From Candidatus Coatesiibacteriota bacterium (GTDB taxonomy: Bacteria; Oederibacteriota; CAKKQC01), in NCBI GenBank assembly GCA_023265785.1, contig JAHFSL010000008.1:1-19467 (forward strand): 19,467 nt of DNA, in the 5' to 3' direction. Made by a program: the position numbers and the translations under genes. Shown piece after piece: positions 14,472-19,467 of the stretch; positions within the stretch are counted from its first letter, which is position 1; the number at the start of each line of letters is the position of its first letter. Below the pieces are notes generated by a model. That model was given only the letters and a program-made list of their open reading frames with translations, searched no databases and was not told the DNA's origin.

Positions 14472-15737
14472 GTGCTCGCGGCGCTGGAACGGCAGGGCAC
14501 TCTCTGGCTGGCGTTCATACGCGCTGCCCATCGCCTCTATATAGAGAGCCATCAGGGGGGGGCCCCCCGCTGGATCGCCGGCTGGCTCGATGCCGGCAAG
14601 CCCCCCCGGCTGGTCGAGTTCGGGCGGATGAACCGGTTCAAGGCGGCGGTTCCGCTGGTCCTGCGTCCCGACCTCCTCCTGACGCCTGGCGGGCTGGCCG
14701 CCTGCGAGCTCGACGCCGTGCCGGGCGGCATCGGCCTGCTGGGCTGCCTGTCCCGCCTCTATGAACTGGAAGGTTTCTCGCTGGCGGGGGGGCCGGACGG
14801 CATGGTGGCGGGATTCCGTGAGGCGCTGGGCTGGATGGCCGGGATGCCCGACCCCGTCACCGCCATCGTGGTCTCGGAGGAATCCTCCATGTACCGGCCG
14901 GAAATGCAGTGGCTGGCCGGGGCGCTGGCCGCGGCGGGGGGCTCCGTGACCGCCGTGGATCCGGCGGGCGTTGCTGCCGGGGACAGCGGGGTGCGGCTGG
15001 CCGCGAATGGCCGGGCGCTGGACGCGGTCTACCGCTTCTTCGAACTGTTCGACCTGGACCAGGTGCCCGGCGGCGAAGCCCTGCTAGAGGCCGCCAAGAT
15101 GAAGCAGGTCCGGCTGACGCCGCCCCCCAAGGCCCATCTCGAGGAGAAGATCTGGTTCGCCCTCCTCCACCATCCGGTCCTCGCGCCCCACTGGGAAGGC
15201 CTCCTCGGGGTCGCCGCATATGAGGAATTGCGCGCCCTCGTGATCCCGACCTGGGTGCTCGATCCCACCCCCCTGCCGGGACACGCGGTGATTGCGGGAC
15301 AGCCCGTGGCAGGCCGGACCCTGCAGTCCTGGGACGACCTGGCCGGGCTCTCCCAACGGGAACGCAGCCTCGTGCTCAAGCCCTCGGGATTCGGCGAGGA
15401 CGCCTGGGGCAGCCACGGCGTGCGGTTCGGATCGGACCTGTCCCAGCCGGACTGGGCAGCGGCCGTCCGGCAGGCGCTGGAGGCGTTCCCCACCCGTCCG
15501 TGGATCCTCCAACCCTACCGGCCGGCCGCGGTGACCGATGCGCCCTACTGGGATCCGGGTCGCGGGGAGATCCACGCCATGGCGGGACGGGTCCGGCTCT
15601 GCCCGTATTACTTCGTCACGGGTGAGACGGAAACACGGCTGGGCGGCGTGCTGGCCACGGTGTGCCCCGCCGACAAGAAGGCCATCCACGGGATGCCGGA
15701 AGCCATCATGGCTCCCTGCGGCCCCGTGCGAGAATGA
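14472..15737 (+). CDS. ATP-grasp-like ligase of uncharacterised family (glutathionylspermidine synthase-like)
   Basis: A cytosolic protein of 421 residues from GTG 14472, probably about 471 if the upstream extension is counted. LVLRPDLLLTPGGLAACELDAVPGGIGL (around 63-89) resembles the acidic, Gly-rich segment of glutathionylspermidine synthase-like or permuted ATP-grasp enzymes. VLKPSGFGEDAWGSHGVRFG (301-320) looks like the ATP-binding Lys and Gly-rich loop, and ILQPYRPA (345-352) like the following strand. GGVLATVCPADKKAIHGM (391-408) closes the domain. Such enzymes join a carboxylate to an amine through an acyl phosphate. There is no Shine-Dalgarno at 14472. Its stop overlaps the kamA start by four bases (ATGA), which argues for a joint pathway, perhaps ligation of a beta-amino acid. 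A G8 tract (14555-14562) and a 12-base palindrome (14535-14546) lie near the 5' end. The substrate is unknown. Confidence 0.72.
   Translation: MLAALERQGTLWLAFIRAAHRLYIESHQGGAPRWIAGWLDAGKPPRLVEFGRMNRFKAAVPLVLRPDLLLTPGGLAACELDAVPGGIGLLGCLSRLYELEGFSLAGGPDGMVAGFREALGWMAGMPDPVTAIVVSEESSMYRPEMQWLAGALAAAGGSVTAVDPAGVAAGDSGVRLAANGRALDAVYRFFELFDLDQVPGGEALLEAAKMKQVRLTPPPKAHLEEKIWFALLHHPVLAPHWEGLLGVAAYEELRALVIPTWVLDPTPLPGHAVIAGQPVAGRTLQSWDDLAGLSQRERSLVLKPSGFGEDAWGSHGVRFGSDLSQPDWAAAVRQALEAFPTRPWILQPYRPAAVTDAPYWDPGRGEIHAMAGRVRLCPYYFVTGETETRLGGVLATVCPADKKAIHGMPEAIMAPCGPVRE
14535..14546. repeat. Perfect 12-base AT-rich palindrome CTCTATATAGAG inside the ATP-grasp-like gene
   Basis: A self-complementary 12-mer, unusual in DNA of about 70% GC. 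It encodes LYIE and uses the otherwise rare ATA codon. It could bind a regulator or hold an internal -10-like element; chance is also possible. Confidence 0.6.
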
Positions 15738-16798
15738 AACCCGTCATGGATGATTGGCGGCACCTCCTCGCGCACGGGACCAACCATGCGGCCGACTCCG
15801 GGGCCGCGGGAGATCCCGCCGCCCTGGCCCGCGCGGAGACCGCCTTCCCGGTCCGCATCAATGCCTACTACCGGGGGCTGATCGGCGAGCCTGACGACCC
15901 GCTGGGCCGACAGGTGATCCCGTCCGTCGCCGAACTGGACGACCCCGGGGGGGTGGCCGACCCCCTGGGCGAGGATGCGGACATGCCCGTGCCCCACCTC
16001 GTGCACCGCTATCCCGATCGTGTCCTGCTGCTGGTCACCTACCAGTGCGCCGTCTACTGCCGGTTCTGCACCCGCAAGCGCACCGTCGGCCGCCTCCCGA
16101 CGCCCACCGTGGCCGAAACACAGGTGGCGGTGGATTACATTCGCCGGACCCCCCGGATCCGGGACGTCATCGTCTCCGGAGGCGACCCCTTCCTCCTGTC
16201 TGACGACCGGCTTTCCGGAATCCTCGGGCTCCTGCGGGCCGTCCCCACCGTCCAGATTCTCCGCGTGGACACCCGCGTTCCGTGCGTCCTGCCCCAGCGG
16301 GTGACGGACGCCCTCTGCCGCGAACTGTCCCACCACCACCCGGTGTACGTGAACACCCATTTTAACCACCCGCGCGAGGTCACCCCCGAAGCCCGGGCGG
16401 CCTGCGAACGGCTGGTGGACCATGGCATTCCGGTGGGCAACCAGACCGTCCTGCTCAAGGGCGTGAACGATGACCCCGCGACCGTCAAGGAGCTGGTCCA
16501 GCGGCTCCTGGCCATCCGGGTCAAGCCGTACTACCTGTACCAATGCGATCCCGTGCAGGGCACCGCCCACTTCCGGACCAGCGTCACCAAGGGGCTGGAG
16601 ATCCTTGCGGCCCTGCGGGGGCATACCTCCGGCATGGCGGTACCCACCTATGTCATTGACGCCCCCGGCGGCGGCGGCAAGGTTCCCCTCCTCCCCGAGG
16701 GTGTTGTCGAGATGAGCGAGGAGCGCGTGGTGGTCCGGAACTTCGAGGGGAAGCTGTTCACCTATGATGCGGGCGGCACACGGGCGGCGGTGAAATGA
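15734..16798 (+). CDS. kamA: KamA-family radical SAM lysine 2,3-aminomutase
   Basis: The family moves the alpha-amino group of lysine (or a related residue) to the beta carbon using a [4Fe-4S] cluster, SAM and PLP. This 354-residue protein has the radical SAM box CAVYCRFC (Cys105, Cys109, Cys112), SGGDPF at 148-153, the PLP lysine Lys316 in APGGGGKVPLLP, and two acidic residues that hold the lysine side-chain amine in clostridial LAM: Asp272 (YQCDP) and Asp309 (VIDAPGG). That favours free lysine as substrate over the EF-P-modifying EpmB, and no efp or epmA gene lies nearby, but arginine or glutamate mutases are also in the family. ATG 15734 overlaps the previous stop as ATGA; ATG 15746 is a weaker alternative. 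Coupling to the ATP-grasp-like gene suggests the beta-amino acid is passed to a ligase. Confidence 0.94.
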   Translation: MKPVMDDWRHLLAHGTNHAADSGAAGDPAALARAETAFPVRINAYYRGLIGEPDDPLGRQVIPSVAELDDPGGVADPLGEDADMPVPHLVHRYPDRVLLLVTYQCAVYCRFCTRKRTVGRLPTPTVAETQVAVDYIRRTPRIRDVIVSGGDPFLLSDDRLSGILGLLRAVPTVQILRVDTRVPCVLPQRVTDALCRELSHHHPVYVNTHFNHPREVTPEARAACERLVDHGIPVGNQTVLLKGVNDDPATVKELVQRLLAIRVKPYYLYQCDPVQGTAHFRTSVTKGLEILAALRGHTSGMAVPTYVIDAPGGGGKVPLLPEGVVEMSEERVVVRNFEGKLFTYDAGGTRAAVK

Positions 16799-16819
16799 GG
16801 GCGCCGGAACCACCCGTGT

Positions 16820-16825
16820 TAGAAT
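16820..16825 (+). promoter_or_regulatory. -10-like box TAGAAT of the lipoprotein gene
   Basis: TAGAAT (five of six matches to TATAAT) eight bases before ATG 16834, which predicts a start of transcription about two bases before the ATG. No -35 is seen. No Shine-Dalgarno lies between box and ATG except a loose GGGCG. Confidence 0.42.
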
Positions 16826-16833
16826 CGGGCGTC

Positions 16834-17586
16834 ATGAAGCGCCTTCGCCTCCCCGTGGTGGGACTGGGCCTCGCCGCCGGCCTGGCCGGATGCGGGGACG
16901 CGGTCCGCCACGAAGTCACGGTCAGTGACACCCTCCGCAAGATCCCGGTGCATTCGGTCATCGTGCTCGAGCCGTTCATCGCCCGCAAGGTCAAGCGGAC
17001 CCGGAAAGAGGATTACTTCCACATGAAGCCCGACCGAGCGGCGGCGACCGTGGATCGGGTGCGGGCCGGGCTCACCGCGTCCTTCTCGGCCAGCCTGAGC
17101 GTGGATACCGCGTACATCCCTGACGAGGCCACCCGCGCGTGGGCGGCCGAGATCGGCGAGGACCTTTCCCGGAGTCGCATTCCGATCTCCGTGGAACCCC
17201 ATCCGCTCGCCACGGAGGCCGTGGTCCTCACGGGCATCCAGATCTTCGGATGGGAGCACGTGGAATTCCAGGCTCAGTTCCTCTGGTTCGCGCGCAAGTC
17301 GATCGGCGCGCCCAAGGTCACCCATGCCGTCAAACTCCAGGTCATCCTGATTGATCCGCGCAACGGGGCGGTCCTGATGGATGCCCTGGAGGGTCAGGAG
17401 GAAACAGCTTCCGATGGTGACGAGGAACTCCTGGACCGCCTGATCCGCCGCGTGACCGACGCCATCGTCGGCGCGTGCCCCGTTCCGGAAGGGGCGCGGC
17501 CGGCGGCCGCAACGCCGGTTGGCGTTACGCCTCCTCCGGCACCTTCCCCGCTTCCGCCAACGTCGCCGTCCGGTACCACGCCTTGA
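16834..17586 (+). CDS. Hypothetical lipoprotein with Pro-rich tail
   Basis: I do not recognise the family. The 250-residue protein begins with a lipoprotein signal peptide, MKRLRLPVVGLGLAAGLAGC, with the lipidated Cys at 20. The body (about 25-215) alternates short hydrophobic strands and helices: SVIVLEPF, then a helical stretch, then EAVVLTGIQIFGW, AVKLQVILIDPRNGAVLMDALEG and a long acidic-basic helix. This layout resembles small periplasmic lipoproteins with a CsgG/LpoB/TolB-N-like alpha-beta fold, which is only a guess. The last 30 residues are Pro/Ala/Thr-rich; the final 20 codons lie opposite the end of the LOG gene. ATG 16834 starts exactly at the signal peptide, 35 bases after kamA, behind a TAGAAT box, so it may have its own promoter. 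Confidence 0.78.
   Translation: MKRLRLPVVGLGLAAGLAGCGDAVRHEVTVSDTLRKIPVHSVIVLEPFIARKVKRTRKEDYFHMKPDRAAATVDRVRAGLTASFSASLSVDTAYIPDEATRAWAAEIGEDLSRSRIPISVEPHPLATEAVVLTGIQIFGWEHVEFQAQFLWFARKSIGAPKVTHAVKLQVILIDPRNGAVLMDALEGQEETASDGDEELLDRLIRRVTDAIVGACPVPEGARPAAATPVGVTPPPAPSPLPPTSPSGTTP
17496..17526 (-). terminator. Two tandem GC-rich hairpins at the LOG stop codon
   Basis: AACGCC-GGTT-GGCGTT (17511-17526) is a perfect six-pair hairpin that includes the last two bases of the LOG stop codon. GCGGCC-GGC-GGCCGC (17496-17510) is a second perfect six-pair hairpin directly next to it. No T-tract follows on either strand, so this would be an atypical terminator or an mRNA 3'-end stabiliser. It lies inside the 3' part of the convergent lipoprotein gene. 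Confidence 0.38.
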
Positions 17587-18250
17587 GTTCGCGCACGACC
17601 TCGTCGGGGTCGTCGCGGACATGGAACAGTCTGAGGTCGTTGGCATCAATCATCTTGCGCTCGAGCACGGTCGTGCGCATCCAGTCCAGCAGGCCCTGCC
17701 AGTAGCTGGAATTGAGGAGGACCACCGGGAAGGGACGGATCTTCCGGGTCTGCATCAGGGTGACGGCCTCGAAGAACTCATCCAGCGTCCCGAACCCGCC
17801 CGGACAGCAGACGAAGGCCACGGCGTACTTGACGAACATGACCTTGCGCACGAAGAAGTAGCGAAATCCGATCAGCGTGCTCGCGTAGGGATTGGGTTTC
17901 TGCTCGAAGGGAAGTTCAATATTGAGCCCCACGGAGGTGCCGCCCGCCTCGGTCGCCCCCCGGTTGGCCGCCTCCATGATGCCCGGCCCCCCCCCGGTGA
18001 TGACCGCGAACCCCTGCTCGACGCACTTGCGCGCCAGCACCCGGGCCGCCTCGTAGTCGGGCGTCCCGGGCTTCGTGCGGGCCGAACCGAAGATGGACAC
18101 GGCGGGGCCGATCGCGTGCAGGGTCTCGAACCCCTCGACAAATTCGGCCATAATCCGGAACATCCGCCAGGTGTCATCCGTCGGGGAGGCACGGACATTG
18201 AGCAGGAACCGCTCGTGGGCGGGATCGGGGGGTGCCACCGGCCCTATCAT
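17525..18250 (-). CDS. LOG-family protein (TIGR00730-type nucleotide 5'-monophosphate phosphoribohydrolase)
   Basis: LOG-family enzymes cleave the N-glycosidic bond of nucleoside 5'-monophosphates, releasing the base; in bacteria the physiological role is often unknown. The 241-residue protein has a Rossmann-type core with FGSARTKPGTPDY (54-66), TGGGPGIMEAANRGA (85-99), the Arg135-Lys136 pair in FFVRKVMF, and the defining PGGFGTLDE (150-158). It is the longer group with an N-terminal helical extension (about 1-45). ATG 18250 lies inside a TATGAT box; GTG 18238, in frame and seven bases after that box, may be the true start of a leaderless mRNA. A run of nine C on the plus strand (17987-17995) encodes the Gly-rich motif. 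Convergent overlap of 62 bases with the lipoprotein gene. Confidence 0.93.
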   Translation of the reverse strand: MIGPVAPPDPAHERFLLNVRASPTDDTWRMFRIMAEFVEGFETLHAIGPAVSIFGSARTKPGTPDYEAARVLARKCVEQGFAVITGGGPGIMEAANRGATEAGGTSVGLNIELPFEQKPNPYASTLIGFRYFFVRKVMFVKYAVAFVCCPGGFGTLDEFFEAVTLMQTRKIRPFPVVLLNSSYWQGLLDWMRTTVLERKMIDANDLRLFHVRDDPDEVVRELKAWYRTATLAEAGKVPEEA

Positions 18251-18251
18251 A
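18246..18251 (-). promoter_or_regulatory. -10-like box TATGAT of the LOG gene
   Basis: TATGAT (five of six matches to TATAAT) on the minus strand contains the ATG at 18250. The in-frame GTG 18238 lies seven bases downstream, which would make it the first codon of a leaderless mRNA. A G8 tract (18259-18266) lies in the expected -35/-10 spacer. Confidence 0.42.
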
Positions 18252-18309
18252 GCCCGGCGGGGGGGGCCCGACCCCTGAAACTCACCTCTGGAAAGGGATT
18301 CCTTCCGCC

Positions 18310-18339
18310 TTGACGCCCCGAAACACCGGATGGTACCGT
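18310..18339 (+). promoter_or_regulatory. Sigma70-like promoter of the ugpC-type gene
   Basis: TTGACG (18310-18315), an 18-base spacer and TACCGT (18334-18339). Transcription would start near 18346, giving a leader of about 12 bases before ATG 18358 and no clear Shine-Dalgarno. Confidence 0.42.
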
Positions 18340-18357
18340 GGGAACGCTTCACAAGCC

Positions 18358-19464
18358 ATGGCCAAAGTCATCCTGAAAGCCGTCCGCAAGGTCTATCCGG
18401 GTTCCGGGGAAGTCGTGACCAACGTCAACCTCGAGGTCGCGGACAAGGAATTCGTCGTCCTGCTGGGACCCTCCGGGTGCGGCAAGACCACGACCCTGCG
18501 CATGGTGGCCGGCCTGGAGGAGATCACCGAGGGCGAGATCTGGATTGACGACCGCAAGGTCAACGACGTCCCGCCCAAGGACCGCGACATCGCGATGGTT
18601 TTCCAGAACTACGCTCTCTATCCCCACATGACGGTCTACGAAAACATGGCGTTTGGCCTCAAGTTGCGCAAGTACCCCAAGGACGAGATTGACCAGCGCG
18701 TCCGCGAGGCCGGTGACATCCTCGGCCTCTCCGACCTGCTGGACCGCAAGCCGAAGGCACTGTCCGGCGGCGAGCGCCAGCGCGTCGCCCTCGGCCGCGC
18801 CATCGTGCGCAAGCCCAAGGTGTTCCTGTTCGACGAACCGCTGTCCAACCTGGATGCGAAACTCCGCGTGCAGACGCGGGCCGAGATCAGCAAGTTGCAC
18901 CACCGCCTGCAGGCCACCATCCTGTACGTGACCCACGACCAGACCGAGGCCATGACGATGGGCGACCGGATCGTGGTCATGCACAAGGGCAAGGTCCAGC
19001 AGGTCGCCGCCCCGACCAACCTGTACGACCACCCGGTGAACCGGTTCGTGGCCGGGTTCATCGGTTCCCCGCCGATGAATTTTATCGAGGGCGAGATCGA
19101 ATCGCGCAAGGGCGGACTGTATTTCTCGACCGGCGAGGGCATCCAGGTCCGGCTGATTGACGAGCACGCCGAGAAGCTCAAGCCCTGGGAGAACAAGTCG
19201 GTCCAGATGGGTCTGCGCCCCGAGAATCTCCACGATAAGCTGTACGCCAGCAACGCGACCCCGGACAACACCGTGACGGCGCGCGTCGAGGTCGTCCAGC
19301 CCCTCGGGCCCATGACCGAGGTCTACGTCACCGTGGGCCGTACCCCGCTGATCGCCCAGGTCGCCGCGACCGACCAGGTCGAGGTGAACCAGGACATTGA
19401 CATCGTCTTCGACATGGCGAAGGCGCACTTCTTCGGTCCGCAGGCCGAAACCGCGATCGTCTGA
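18358..19464 (+). CDS. ugpC: Sugar ABC transporter ATP-binding protein, UgpC/MsmK/MalK type
   Basis: The ATPase subunit that drives import of sugars or sugar phosphates by binding two membrane permeases. In 368 residues: Walker A GPSGCGKTT (37-45), Q-loop Gln83 in VFQNYALYPHMT, signature LSGGERQRVALGRA (135-148), Walker B VFLFDEP (155-161), D-loop SNLDAKLR and H-loop His193. A regulatory OB/TOBE domain fills about 235-368, with MGLRPENL in the middle, as in MalK. ATG 18358 starts the family N-terminus; TTG 18310 would only add unrelated residues and overlaps the promoter. No permease or solute-binding gene lies nearby in the window (only three bases follow), so it may be a shared ATPase serving several transporters, as MsmK does in streptococci. 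The exact substrate is unknown. Confidence 0.94.
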   Translation: MAKVILKAVRKVYPGSGEVVTNVNLEVADKEFVVLLGPSGCGKTTTLRMVAGLEEITEGEIWIDDRKVNDVPPKDRDIAMVFQNYALYPHMTVYENMAFGLKLRKYPKDEIDQRVREAGDILGLSDLLDRKPKALSGGERQRVALGRAIVRKPKVFLFDEPLSNLDAKLRVQTRAEISKLHHRLQATILYVTHDQTEAMTMGDRIVVMHKGKVQQVAAPTNLYDHPVNRFVAGFIGSPPMNFIEGEIESRKGGLYFSTGEGIQVRLIDEHAEKLKPWENKSVQMGLRPENLHDKLYASNATPDNTVTARVEVVQPLGPMTEVYVTVGRTPLIAQVAATDQVEVNQDIDIVFDMAKAHFFGPQAETAIV

Positions 19465-19467
19465 AGT

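Noticed and set aside
14338..14544. Alternative start (GTG 14338 or ATG 14350) for the ATP-grasp-like gene
   Set aside because: Both are in another frame, which ends at a TAG at 14541-14543, and its product is low-complexity; reaching the enzyme would require a frameshift for which no signal is seen.
18349..19428. 359-codon minus-strand open frame opposite the ABC ATPase
   Set aside because: Product is a His/Asp/Leu-rich mirror of the ATPase codons; no start signal and no domain.

Overview
The window comes from a high-GC (roughly 70% by eye) bacterium. Two proteins carry lipoprotein signals, and a quinol-oxidising respiratory complex is indicated by a Rieske protein next to a c-type cytochrome. 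IspH shows that the MEP isoprenoid route is used. No rRNA, tRNA, IS element, CRISPR array or prophage signal was seen. The phylum cannot be fixed from the sequence. The KamA and ATP-grasp-like pair and the UgpC sequence remind me of PVC-type or other uncultured diderm lineages, but that is recollection, not a search result.

Layout. (1) 1-975, minus strand: a monohaem cytochrome c and a Rieske protein that runs off the left edge, with their own promoter and a strong ribosome binding site. (2) 1071-8704, minus strand: a tightly packed run of seven genes, read from the right as methyltransferase, family 2 glycosyltransferase, OafA-type acyltransferase, family 4 glycosyltransferase, NAD-dependent epimerase, class IV aminotransferase and CCA-adding enzyme. 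This looks like a glycan assembly operon that has taken in two housekeeping genes. (3) 8806-11316, plus strand: a large membrane protein with a GT-C-like N-terminal half and a TPR-like tail, divergent from the glycan operon. (4) 11293-12690, minus strand: pabB for folate synthesis, convergent with gene 3 and divergent from ispH. (5) 12734-17586, plus strand: ispH, a cupin lipoprotein, an ATP-grasp-like enzyme, kamA (lysine 2,3-aminomutase family) and an unrecognised lipoprotein. The ATP-grasp and kamA genes overlap by 4 bases, which suggests they act together, perhaps making and then attaching or conjugating a beta-amino acid. (6) 17525-18250, minus strand: a LOG-family nucleotide hydrolase. 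(7) 18358-19464, plus strand: a UgpC/MsmK-type sugar ABC transporter ATPase with no permease beside it.

Three observations stand out. Six of the eight apparent transcription-unit heads have a TAnnnT box 6-9 bases before the start codon and mostly lack a usable Shine-Dalgarno, a pattern expected of leaderless mRNAs. The ATP-grasp-like gene has about 150 bases of coding-looking sequence upstream of its first ATG/GTG/TTG; its reading frame meets the cupin stop codon in TAACG, where a TAATG stop-start overlap would be normal, so ACG may be its start. Finally, the ATP-grasp-like/KamA pair is a candidate for an uncharacterised beta-amino-acid pathway. Every intergenic gap is shorter than 110 bases, so no long unexplained non-coding stretch remains.
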